From the NCBI RefSeq assembly GCF_021130785.1, contig NW_025777985.1, positions 1 to 64,000 of the forward strand: 64,000 nt of DNA. The letters run 5' to 3'. This document shows, one piece after another, positions 33,555 to 45,060 of the stretch. Origin of the DNA: Homalodisca vitripennis. Taxonomy: Eukaryota > Arthropoda > Insecta > Hemiptera > Cicadellidae. The position numbers and the translations under genes were made by a program. The first letter of the stretch is position 1. Every line of letters starts with the position of its first letter. The notes beneath the pieces are model-generated. The model did no database searches. It saw only the letters and a list, made by a program, of their open reading frames with translations, and was not told the origin of the DNA.

Positions 33555-34625
33555 ATGGAATTGTCTGAAAGAGAACGAATTACTCTGTTGATGATGCGAG
33601 GATATGGCGATCGTCAAAGATCTTATCGGGAAGTTTGTAATTTGTTTAATGACACTTTCCCAGAAAGGAATCCCATAAGTGTTTCAACAATATCAAAAAC
33701 TATTGAGCGTTTTAAAATGACAGGGAGTGTACGTAATCGGCCAAAGTCGGGTAGGATACAATCTGCAACAGATGAAGAACATGCACTAGATGTTTTGCAA
33801 ACATTTATTGAAGACCCACATACATCGCTCAGAAAAGCTGCACAGCAACATGATATGCACCCTATGTCTGTGAGTAAGATTTTGAAAATTAATAAATACA
33901 AACCATTTAAAGTTCATTTAGTCCAACAGTTAAGTGAGGATGATTACAACAGAAGAGTTGAGTTTTGTGAACTTGTGATGCGCAAATGTGATGACAATAG
34001 AGATTTTCTGACCAACATACTATTTTCTGATGAGGCAACTTTTTTCCTAAATGGCAATGTTAACAGGCACAATTGCCGTTACTGGGCTAGTGAAAACCCA
34101 CATTGGATTACTGAGTCCCATTCACAGCAACCACAAAAACTGAACGTATGGTGTGGAATTTTAGGTAACAAAATTGTTGGACCCTTTTTCATCAATGGAA
34201 ATTTAAATGCCGAACTTTACTACAATATGCTCCAAAATGAAATAATCCCAGCTATTCAAATTGCATCAGGAGAATACTTTGATAATGTATGGTTTCAGCA
34301 GGATGGTGCTCCACCCCATTATGGGAGACAGGTAAGAGAGCATTTGGATTTAAGGTTTCCTCATAAATGGATTGGCCGAAGAGGAGAAATCGAATGGCCT
34401 CCAAGATCTCCGGATTTGTCACCAATCGATTATTTCCTATGGGGTCATTTAAAATCCAATGTTTATAGAAGAAAGCCTCATAATTTGGAAGACCTAAGAA
34501 ACAGGATTATAGAGGAGATTGCTTTGATAACTGAAGAAATGTTAGGCAACTCTGTCGAATCATTTTACACAAGATTGGCTCATTGTCAAACCGTAGAAGG
34601 AACACAGTTCGAACAATTGCTTTGA
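33555..34625 (+). CDS. Mariner-type (IS630/Tc1/mariner, DD41D) transposase
   Basis: A 356-aa transposase that would bind the inverted repeats and move the element by cut-and-paste in the nucleus. The frame is open from an ATG at 33,450. The ATG at 33,555 is preferred because it begins MELSERERITLLMMRGYGDR, where recognisable homology starts, while the 35 upstream residues look like translated leader. Numbering from the upstream ATG, residues 39-100 form an N-terminal helix-turn-helix of the insect transposase type and 106-155 a second DNA-binding unit. Catalytic residues are D194 (LFSDEATF), D285 (WFQQDGAPPH) and D327 (SPDLSPIDYFLWG). There are 41 residues between the last two, hence DD41D. 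All three aspartates are present and no frameshift is seen, so the enzyme is probably functional. It ends at a TGA just inside the right arm. Confidence 0.93.
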   Translation: MELSERERITLLMMRGYGDRQRSYREVCNLFNDTFPERNPISVSTISKTIERFKMTGSVRNRPKSGRIQSATDEEHALDVLQTFIEDPHTSLRKAAQQHDMHPMSVSKILKINKYKPFKVHLVQQLSEDDYNRRVEFCELVMRKCDDNRDFLTNILFSDEATFFLNGNVNRHNCRYWASENPHWITESHSQQPQKLNVWCGILGNKIVGPFFINGNLNAELYYNMLQNEIIPAIQIASGEYFDNVWFQQDGAPPHYGRQVREHLDLRFPHKWIGRRGEIEWPPRSPDLSPIDYFLWGHLKSNVYRRKPHNLEDLRNRIIEEIALITEEMLGNSVESFYTRLAHCQTVEGTQFEQLL

Positions 34626-34729
34626 CACTAAATGCAGGTAAAACGTTTGTTGTAAGACTTTTCTAACAGCATACATTATTTTTTATTTGTAATAAGAAAT
34701 CAATAACATAAGTATTTCCATAATTGTAC

Positions 34730-35175
34730 TGTAATAAAAACTGGCAAATTTGTGCTAATAGAACCAGCTTAAAATGAAATTTTTGTTTTATTTAATTGAA
34801 CATTTAAAAAAATGCTAAAAAATTAGTGTAACACATTTTGTGGCAAGAACCATGTTAAAATTACATTGTTGAACATCAGTAAATTTTCAATACTAAAAAT
34901 GCTCTATTTTCTGATAGAATAATTCCCTTGAGATGCGGTTTGTGGCATTCAATTCAGTAAGCTATTACCTTTAAAATTATGTATCACAAGGTATAGGCTT
35001 CCATTAAGAATATTCACGATACCCTCGGCAGGACGTCCCCCGTTGGTGTGACATAACAAAACATTGTTCCAAAAAGTAGATGCCCAATCTCTATCACGAT
35101 TGTAAGAGGTTTCAAATTTATATTTAAATTATTAAAGGATATATTTGGGTGTTTCCAGACATAATATACACCCTG
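34730..35175. repeat. Right terminal inverted repeat of the DD41D element
   Basis: 446 bp, reverse complement of the left arm. The inner end reads tgtaataaaaactgg. Confidence 0.9.
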
Positions 35176-35197
35176 TATATATATATAGTGATCTTGT

Positions 35198-38100
35198 CTT
35201 TTTAGGGACGCTTATTAGTGATTTAAGACAGGTTTCTAACAATGAAATGGCATCACTCATAACCCAATTGTATCTGCTCTTTTTGTCGGTGACTAAAGAA
35301 ACATCGGATAAAGGTTAATGATTTATTTAAAATTAAATAAAGTAAGACTCACCTATAAACTAAATTAACTGAAATAAATTAATACGTGTTGAAACACATA
35401 ATTTCATTAATTTTGGGAACAGGATATCCGTTACTTCAATAATTATAATTAATACATTGTTTAAGCTGAATATTGTAATATTAGAAAATTAAAAGCTTAG
35501 TTTATTTTAATAATAAATATATAATAAAAATAACTATGACGATTTTAAGAATCTAGAACTTCAACTGTAAGTTGTACCTAAAAATTGTGTTATAGTCCGT
35601 ACGTAACTTAATACGGCTTGAAGAACAAACTTCCGATCCAGATAAAATACTGAGTTGTCTTATTGTGGCCAAAATGGGATAAAGTATAACATGAACGGTA
35701 TCCCATCAGAGTTTAAGAGGTTTAGCTGAACCAATCCATCCACTTGATGTGCAATATCAGCCCAATATCCTCACTACAAGGCTGACGACATAGATGTATT
35801 ATCTTTATAAAACTGGAACGAACAACGTTGTGACTTCGGTAACTTTGAAACTATGAAACGTTTGTGTTATTTTGATGTATTAATAAGGTTAGTGTAATAT
35901 CCTGCATATATTAAAATACGCACTAATGTGGTACTAAGAAATATATTGCTGTTACTTGCACCTTTTTAAAGTACGAAAAAAAATTATACCCTGGACTTTT
36001 TATTTCATTTAATTACTTATGATGCATCTACATTTTTCATCAAATAGTATTTTCTAGTTTTAGTATAAAAAAAATAAATTGTCTTTTAAGATTGTAATTA
36101 AAAATAATTAATAACAAACAAAATGATACAAACTACCATGTATTATAAATCCTAAGCAAGAAAATTTCCCTGATAATGTTCTCACTAGTTCTCAGAGTTC
36201 TGGTTGAGGATTTGAGAGTTCGTTTCGGTTTTCAAGTTTTAAATTGAAAAGAAAATTGAAATTCTTTTTTATGACCTAAATTTAATGTAAATGTGTTTAT
36301 AGTAATATTTATAATTAATGAATAATCTGTTGTGATAAAGTAAGCGAGTAGCGCTTTAAAGGATCGCTTTGGATTTTTATTTTAAAGCGTCAATTAATTG
36401 TTTAGAAGAATAAAACAGATTTTAAACTACACAAAATTTGGAAATTAATAAATGCCATTATATTTACTATAATGTTGCAAATTTTCTATTCATTACCATT
36501 TAAAATTGAAAATTTGAATATTTCCTCAATTTCCTGTACAAGTGTATTAAACGTTCTTTATGAATAGTACGTGTTTAATGTTTTTATTGTTGTTGGCGAA
36601 TTGGTGTTAAAGTTTTAAGTGTGTATTCTATTGTTAACTAGTTCTCGTCAGTATTTATCTGTTCTTGGTACAAAGCTTATTTATTTTGGCAATCTTTTAT
36701 TATTCTCTCGTTACAAAAATCAGTTATCTTTTTCTTTTACTATTATATAAAAATTACACTACATTAAAATGAATTATGGCCATATTAATTTTTATGTATT
36801 CAAGATTTCCTAAGCTGTGATTTGATTTTATCTAATTGGAGGACTTTTCCCGTATATTTAATTAATATAAAGTGCTGCAATGTAACCATTATGTTTTTAT
36901 AGCATTTTTAGAATACATAAATGAGAGTCCGATTAATGCTTATCGGTTATTTTTTATGCGGTTTATGCACAAAAATAATTCATTCTTAGTTGAGAAATGA
37001 AGAAGAAGGTTTGCAATATATTGTTTATATTCTTTAAGTATAATCTTCTGAAATTTGGAAACGTAGATACGTAAAAAAACTTTGGCTCTGGGTTTACTTT
37101 ATGATGTTCAAGGGGAATTTCCAAATTGAGTACTTTTTATAAATCGAGTTTGTTTATTAAATCTTGTTGTTCAACAATTCCTGGTGGAAGGATGGAGTAA
37201 GAAGTATTAATAGACAATATCACCTTGTCAGATGTCTTGGAACTACGAGGTATTGCTTAATGTGCAATCAAGATTGTATTGAGGTATAATCACGTTACCA
37301 AACCAGTAGCTCTGGGCCAATCGTCACGACTGCCAGCCAAATGACGACTTCGGTAAGTAACTTGTGTTTGCTTCTCCAGGGAAGCTGTTCAATGGCTAGT
37401 CCCGTAAATTACATGCAATTGTAAGACTTGCATTTATACAATACTATTATATATGACGTTATTTTACTCCTTAATGCTGTTTTTTATATCTTTTTAAATA
37501 TTACTGAGAATAAAAATTTTGTTGAAATCTTGGAAAAATGATTATGTGGACGTGTTACGTAAATTTACTTATTGCTATATTGGTTGTTTTCAAAATTTGG
37601 AACGTTTTCATAAACGGTGATCTATTAAAAAATATAAACATTTCTCCTAACTGACAGAACTTGCTTTGATGTACGGGAGGTAGGACTGAAATCTGTTGTG
37701 TTGATAAAACATAATCACAGGTAGAAAAGTGATGCTTTCTAATGGACTATACTTTAAAAACAAGTGAAGAAAGGACTAAAACTGAATATTTTGTTATTGT
37801 TTAAAAAGAAAAAATTTATGTTTAACCTAAAATATTATTTTTATTTTAAGCACGAGCAGATTAAATTTGTATTAAAATGTATAAAAATATATATTTCTGA
37901 GCAACGAAGAGTTAACGGAAATTGGAATACACATCTATGAAGCGATTCTTTTAAACGTGACAAGACAACAGTTTTATAAAAGATAAAGCTTTTAAAGTTT
38001 TGTTTAGTACACCAATTATTTCAAACATTCAGTTTAATTTGAAAAATGAAGCAATGCATTGCGAGACACTTGGATTTATTAATATTGGGCCTACAATTAA

Positions 38101-41060
38101 TAATAAAGGAGTTGAACTAGTTTGATAATTTAAAATTGACTTTCAAACTCTGTGCAGACCGAAAAACAACTCTAGTTCATCAACCCCCATGCTTCCTGAA
38201 TAAACCCAAGTTTCAGCACTTCTTGGATACCAAATCAGTGTTGTTATACGATAATTTCCGTCGCATGTTTGTGGCTATTCCTGTGGTCGGTCCTCGAGGT
38301 ATAATAATCCTCTTTACATGGCACGAAATTTAGATGCAACTTCACTGGTGGCTGTTAAACTAAACAAGCAGCCTCTTCCCAGCCGACCATGTTCAAATAA
38401 AAATCATGTAATTTAACATTAGTGCGATGTTTTATAAAAATTGTTCAGTAAATTTCTAAAGAAAGGATTGTGTCAAACCGTTTCCTATCACTGTTGATAC
38501 GACCTAAGCATTGTTAGGTCAGGAACGATCCAAGTTATGATGCTGGAAGCAATGTGACTTAACCAATAATATACAATGAAAAATACTAAAATTTACCTTA
38601 CTCCCCCCCCCCTAACCATCTGCAAACAATCTCAAAACTACTGTAGTTTTGGTTACGAAGTCTGTTATAAATTACTGAGGCAATCTGTGCTGAATAATTT
38701 TTCCCATCTCCCTGACTCTTTGGGGTTGCAATGCAAATAATGAAGTTGAACAATAAAGCTAGCGAGAATAGTAGCCCAACTGATCTGGCAATTTTGGCAA
38801 TTATTCTAGCAGTAAAAAACCTAGTGCAATTTGTAAATTTTTCTCGTTCTGTAAACGTTGAATAATCGCTCTTTTTGTGTACTTGGAGTGTAACCTCATT
38901 TTTTATTGCTTTTTTCAACTCTTTCAATTAAAGGCACGTACTCTTGACAGATAAACAAAACCAGTGTTGTATTTTCTTTTTAAACTAATCTGAAACAGTT
39001 AGTCTGCGATTTTGCGTACGCACTACGTGTACTAAACGCCCCGAACATGTTGATTAGTTTGTTTACTAAATTTACTTACAATAATCATTTCAATGCATGA
39101 TCGGACACATTATCAATTTCAGAGGAATGAATAATTAATAAAAGTTCTTACTGTCTAAAATAACGTATGTGAAGTTTACTCAAACAAAATGTAAATATAA
39201 GAGAATATCTTTCTGGAAAACATCGTAATAGTATCGTTTCATTTAAAATAAGTATACTATGTATTAGCTATTAAAAAGTATATTTCTATCAGAGTTAACG
39301 TAAAATTAGACTTAAACTATATTTGAGTGTCTCAAACCCTGTACAAATAATATTTTAACGTTCCAATTGTAATACTGAATAAAAGATTACAATTCATTTT
39401 AATAAGTTTAAAATCGTGAAATAAACAGATGAACATGTCTTATATTTACAAAAAGAATTTTATGTCTTAATATTGTTTTTGATAACAAAGCTAAGTAAAA
39501 AATAATGGCAGTCTTCCGACATCAAGAATATTTTAATACAAAACTAACAAGCACAATACTTCTTGTTGAGATCATAAGTAAGGATCTGAATGTCTGAAGA
39601 AAGGGGATTTACGGAGAATATTTAATGTGAATGCTTTGTTTCCGTTCTCTAAATAATAAGGACCCAGGAAGTATGGTTACGATTATTTTTATCACTATAT
39701 AAGAACATACACGGAGTTTGAAGGTTTATACGATTACATTAGTTGCCTCAAAATTGGCATATTATCGTTCTGAAAATATTGGTTTTCAGGGACCAGTTGT
39801 TTACCAGGAAATTATAGAATATTAAATACTTTTAAAAGACTTTAAAATAATTAAAATAAAATGCAACTATCAATAAATATTAATGTCTAGACAGATATAT
39901 GTAATTATATTATGGCTTCTTAATATAATCATTTTCAATACATAGCGCACTAAAAATATATTTAAATCAAAATATGCATTTCCGAAAGATATATTCATTT
40001 AGTTTTGAAACATATAATTTTTTTTTCTCAGAAGAGACTCGCCCATATTTTTTTACTTTTGTATCTTTGCGTCTTTGAATGTTCAAAAGCTTCGCAGGTA
40101 TGTCAAATAAGTCAAACACGACTTGTTCACAATAGATTACTGATTGAGCAGTGAAGTTACGCACACTCTCAGTTTGACTAACCTAGATTAGACTGGTATG
40201 CAAATCAGTTGACAAGTTGTGGTCAATCAGTGGTATTCAGGTCTAATTTGTTAGTTTACTGGCAGTTGTAAGCTAGGCTTGCTAACTTTTCCAGTTTGCT
40301 AGTCCTTTCAAGATGCAATTAGAGTTAATTTTATGTTCTATGTTACTAGTCGTTTACGTATACAAAACCGAGTCAATATTCCTTTTGTGTTGTTGCTAAC
40401 TAGAGTTATTAGTGTAAACAGTTAATGGGAATAGACTCAGTAACATTGTGTATTAAGGCAGAATAGTTATCTCAAAAATACTAAAGGTGAAATTCTCTGA
40501 ATAAACAGCAAAAATAGTAGTGAATATCAATTGATTGCTGCATTGAGTAAATAACTAGCAATTTTAATATTTTTCAATGCAATGAATAGTGTTGAATTGG
40601 GACTAGTAAGAACTCCCTCCGGAAACCAAAGTATGTGTTACCGGTTTCAATGACTGCCTGAAAGTATGTACTCTCAGGGTTCACCACTCCCCCTACTACG
40701 TTATTGAGATTCCACCAGATAAAACATTCGTTGACGCTATTTGATGTATCTTATTAGCGACAATGTGTTACATTACAAACAAACGCACTGGGTAATTTAT
40801 GACTTTATTCATGTTATGGTAAATAGGCTGCTTTATCTTGTTGTACAGTAGCGTTAGATTATCATTTGTAAAAATTAGTAAATTATTTAAAAATAGTTTC
40901 GAATGAGGCCATATATTCTGTATAATATTCTAAAATCATTTTTATGTCATTTAGGTGTACAAACGTATAACACCGTAAACACGTTTTTTTTGAGCTACAA
41001 ATATCATTGTATCAAATGTGTGAGTACTTAATAGCGGATAAGTACTCGGAATTATTCGAA
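35198..41060. other. Long AT-rich stretch without recognised gene
   Basis: Only short non-ATG frames. The longest, minus strand 38,598-38,927, has a hydrophobic centre (SVGLLFSLALLFNFIICIA) but no ATG at its start and no family. A C10 tract lies at 38,604-38,613. Probably intergenic or intronic. Confidence 0.5.
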
Positions 41061-41310
41061 TGTCATGCGAGAGGGGTGAGTTAATTCCTACTTGCAGAAC
41101 GCGTTGGGGCGCGGAGCGGCCTTCCGCCGTCATCCGTAAGAGTAGGAGATTGATATATTTCCATAATAGTAATAACAAGAATTCTACCTTTACCAGCGGG
41201 ATGAATGTTTCCCTCTCCGTCTTTGTGTGATCTCACTCTCTCCCTCCACCCCCTCTGTCTCTATCACCCCTGCCCGCCCACCATCCCCACCGTCCCTCCA
41301 TCCCTTTGGA
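41061..41310. promoter_or_regulatory. GC-rich patch followed by polypyrimidine tract
   Basis: 41,090-41,135 is GC-rich (gcgttggggcgcggagcggc) with a splice-acceptor-like CTACTTGCAG before it and a donor-like CC|GTAAGAG after it, which would frame a 38-nt exon at 41,098-41,135. From about 41,205 to 41,305 the plus strand is almost pure C/T. Either a promoter/CpG patch with a pyrimidine tract, or a chance exon signature. Confidence 0.25.
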
Positions 41311-42017
41311 GAAAATAATTGTTTTCTGTTTTAGTCTTGTATAGCTACTTAAGATTCGTTAAACACATTTTTTCTACATACTATTGAAATGTTCAAGAAC
41401 AGACAAAACGTTTCCATTGTTTAATCAACTGTCCTAAAAGATTTGTTCACTGTTAGCCACAATTTAGTGTTTAATCTAATTAGTATTATTGTTGTATTAT
41501 TGCCTTACTAGTGGTATTTGCCACCAGAATTCTTCGTAACAATGTAGTTTTATATTAAAAGCTATATTAAAAACACACGAAAACAACTTATTATCGACAA
41601 GAAATAAGTTGGCAATATATAAAATGTTTGTACTTTTGCAGAACATTTTTATTATTACCTAGAGAAACAATTAATTTTTCGTTTACCATAACGAGGCAGA
41701 AGCTAAAATAATAATGACACAATTAACGGCCATTGTAATGTTTGTTTCGATTATTTAGTGATGTACACACAGAAGTACTTTTTACAATTACCAGCAGAGG
41801 ACGGCTGGCGTACCTTTAATGAACATTTATTGCTCAGACATTTCTTTTAGTAATTAGTTTCTTTGAAGTATATTTCTTAAATTAAATCTTTATGGAATTG
41901 CTTTACCTTTCTTAAGGATTAAATATTTGTGTTATAGCCTATTATTATTGCAATACACGCAAAAGTTTCCATTGAAATATTCAAAATAAAAACTTGTTTC
42001 ACTAGTCATTAAATTAT

Positions 42018-42215
42018 GCAGGGTCATCGAAAAAGGAGGACACTAACAAATTAAACTGAAACAAAGTAGGTTTGTTCCAAAAGATAATGAAAGTCTTAAA
42101 GTTTTGTATTACATACTTCAAAAGTTTCTATGCACCCTGTGGCACGACACAAATCTAAGCGATAATGACCTCCGCCCAGGTCCGCTTACTCTTGTCAACA
42201 GGCAAAATATTTTGA
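42018..42215 (-). mobile_element. Terminal relic of a mariner/IS630-type element
   Basis: The plus strand starts cagggtcatcgaaaaaggag after a TG. On the minus strand the interior reads RTWAEVIIA and, after a stop, ICVVPQGA. This resembles the transposase C terminus of this superfamily (W.E...R...C....GA). The other end was not found. Weak. Confidence 0.3.
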
Positions 42216-44763
42216 TTATTGTGTAACGTATACAGTTACATCTTTATTTATTAATGTTCTTATGCATTTTTTTAAAACCCATATCCCTTTGTTTAGCTTG
42301 ATAATAGGCTTAAGTACATTTTATAATATTTTTCCATCTCTCGTTACTGTACAGAAAAAATTATAAGCAAATTAAAACATTGGCACTATTTGATGGAGAC
42401 CTGTTTAATTTGAAGACGCATCACTATTCAATTTGACGTTGCATCTAATTGTCTTCTGATACCCAAAAACTGTGCATATACTTCTGGATACCAATTATAA
42501 TTAATTTAGGCTTAGGAAAGAAAAACGATAATATTAAAATATGACTACGATCCGATAGGTTTCTATTACAGCTCTCCTAATTCAACTGTACATGGGTTTC
42601 TCGTCGTGTCAGTTTGATAAGGATTTTCGTCGTTTAAAAAATATGTAATGAAATGCAATTTTTGAGAGATAACATAGTAAAGAATTCCTTATTAGACATA
42701 ACCTTTTATAAACATAACCTTTAACTAACAGTAATTAAGTGATAAACACGATCTAGACTGTTGAATGGGCATCGGAAACTGAAATGGTTAAGAATTGTAA
42801 CATAACAGGAAAATACCACATATTGAGGTGAACAACCAATAAATATTAATTTGAAAATTTTAAGTTATAAATTACATTGTGTTTATGCATTTATTTTGTG
42901 TTCTACTGTGAGATTTAAAATTTACAGTTACATTATGCATTAATTAATTACAAAAATTAATTTAACAGGAAATGCATTAAAACTGTTAACTATGGTGCCA
43001 AACTCTGAAAAGATTGCAACCAAATAGATTACTGAAGTACAGAAGTTAAATCAATTGAAATGAAACATTTTTAACATATCAGTGGGCGTTATACTCTATT
43101 TAAGCTTTATCACAATCAGAAAAAAATAATTTCTTAAGAAACTTAACGAGTGTATGTGAGCCAAAAAAGAGTGGGTAATAGTTCATTAGTTTCCACATCC
43201 ATGTAAATAAAAATATTTATTTACAGATGACAGGTTACATAGTATTCCACCTTTTAATGGACTTCGTTTACGAAATATTATTATTATGTGTAGATTTTTA
43301 TTAGAAACACTTGAATACTACAAACTATGTTGTGATTGATATAAAGTAGAGTGTTTACTGTAGGGTCGAAACATTTATAGTAAAAACTCTAGAAAAGACA
43401 ATAATGTACACAAAGTAACGATCATAAAAAACGTCATACAAACACAAAGACGCCATGAATGAAGTTCTTCCTCAAAACGACAAAAACTCGGCGTGGCGCG
43501 GCGTACATCCTTTGACAACCGAAGAAAGGTCGTTTAGTTAGACTGAGAATGACTATCTGCCTGGCTTAGTGGCGTGTGGACAGCAGCCGCCTGGACATCT
43601 GTCACTCCAACTTGTCATTTGTAAAACATTTTATTTCACTGCCGCTTCAAACAAATTTACATCATTACAATAGGGCTCGTTCCAAAATAACCTAGTTTAT
43701 GTTATTGGTGATTTTAAAAGTATACCATCTCATGCCTATAATAATAGGATCTTTAGAGGCATATACTTTGTAAGTGGCATATTACTACTGTTAGGAGTTA
43801 TAATTAATTTTAAAGCTACCTCATTTCCCAATTCACTTTAGAAAAGTTCTGTCCTGTAGTTAAAGAGTAATTCAACGTTTGTATAGACAGACATTACATA
43901 ATAAAATTTATTTGCAACATTCCATTATATTTGTTTGAATGCTCCAAGGATTTCAATAGGCCTTGAAACTATGTTTATTCAGTGGGGAAGTATTCTAAAG
44001 TCATTATTTCAAAATTTCATGCAAAATATGAACACAATCCTTATAGAAGCATAAATTTATCCAAACTGTTTACTGCTGTAACATATACAATTAGGTTACA
44101 TCCTTAACAGGAAGTCTGTCTGTTTCAAGGACATTCGGGCTCGCTGTCCCCGTTTACAGCATAGTTCTTCATAATTAGGACGTTAAAAAAATATTGTAAA
44201 CCTAGTGCAATACAGTCCATATGTTTTATTACATAAGTTCAATAAGTGTACAGTAAATTAACTTTGACATGTTAAATTTAGGATTTTATTTTATTTTAAA
44301 AATATTTGTAAATGCGCATTCAAAAATTTATGTCATTCAAAACACTACCATTTTAGTAACTGGAAGTAGTACTGTATAAGAATGAATGCTTTAACTGAAC
44401 AAAGCTCAATTCTATATTCAGGCACTTTCCAAATGACAGAGGTTAGTGTTTAGATAAAGACTACTTTACAGGTGTTTTCTCAGTATTTAAATTCCATACA
44501 ATGTCTCAACATTTTGAGCTCTATTTCTTAGTTATAAAAGGAAATATAAAAAGGTACCAAAAATTAAAAATCTTAAAGTCAGTGTGTCAATAAAAAATAA
44601 TAATATAAGGTTCTTTTATAAGCAAAAAAAAAGAGTTGACCCCATGTTAGGAAATGGATGAAGTTTTTGAAAGTTTGATATACGTATTTTTTAATTTCTC
44701 CAAAATCAAAAACAGTTTTCCCATTTAAAGCTGTCAAATTTATAGGTACTTAGAATTTATTCA
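42216..44763. other. AT-rich stretch without recognised gene
   Basis: A GC-richer patch at 43,480-43,610 (ggcgtggcgcggcgtac, ggacagcagccgcctggaca) has no open frame of note; it could be regulatory. Nothing else was supported. Confidence 0.4.
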
Positions 44764-45060
44764 TCATGATGGCAAAATAATAAAACCACCCCGTATACAT
44801 GAAAAAAGGTTCACCTTATGACGAGTATGTAAAAGGACAGCATTCGTCCATGATTGCACTGCTAGTGTACTGTCATTGGAGCCTTTAAAGTGAAATGGAG
44901 GGTAAAAGTTAGGGAAGTTTTCAAGGACAAAAACAACAGATGTACGTCTGAAGGTCAAACTTTGTTTATAAGTTCATCTTCATTAAACAACCATAGGGGG
45001 GGTTGGACGGAAAAAGTTTTTGTGTGAGAGGTATTGTGTGGACCAACCACTCTCCGATAG
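44764..45060. mobile_element. Possible transposon terminus
   Basis: On the minus strand tatacggggtggttttatta at about 44,792-44,773 has the look of a TA-flanked element end, and the adjoining ~270 bp are GC-richer than the surroundings. A partner end was not identified, so this remains a guess. Confidence 0.2.

Larger units (their letters stand above)
32804..35175 (+). mobile_element. DD41D mariner-type transposon with ~447-bp TIRs
   Basis: The element starts cagggtgtatattatgtctg at 32,804 and ends with its exact reverse complement at 35,175; TA flanks both sides. The inverted repeats extend inwards to about 33,250 and 34,730. By eye the outer ~370 bp differ at only about three positions, while the innermost ~80 bp are more diverged. 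Length is 2,372 bp, with a single open transposase between the arms. Such long arms are unusual for mariner-type elements, which commonly have ~30-bp ends. High arm identity, an open gene and clean TA sites suggest recent and possibly current mobility. Confidence 0.93.
32496..35197 (+). mobile_element. Nested insertion: truncated LINE carrying a mariner, flanked by a 12-bp duplication
   Basis: The 12-mer tagtgatcttgt occurs at 32,496-32,507 and again at 35,186-35,197. Between the copies lie a LINE 3' end (32,508 to ~32,801) and, inside its TA-rich tail, a complete mariner-type element (32,804-35,175). The simplest history is LINE retrotransposition with a target-site duplication, then a later mariner insertion at a TA in the LINE tail. 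Confidence 0.8.

Noticed and set aside
33623..33901. 92-codon minus-strand frame inside the transposase
   Set aside because: Shadow of the real coding strand.
38598..38927. 109-codon minus-strand frame with a hydrophobic segment
   Set aside because: Opens without an ATG, carries no recognised motif, and its length is within chance range for a 64-kb window.
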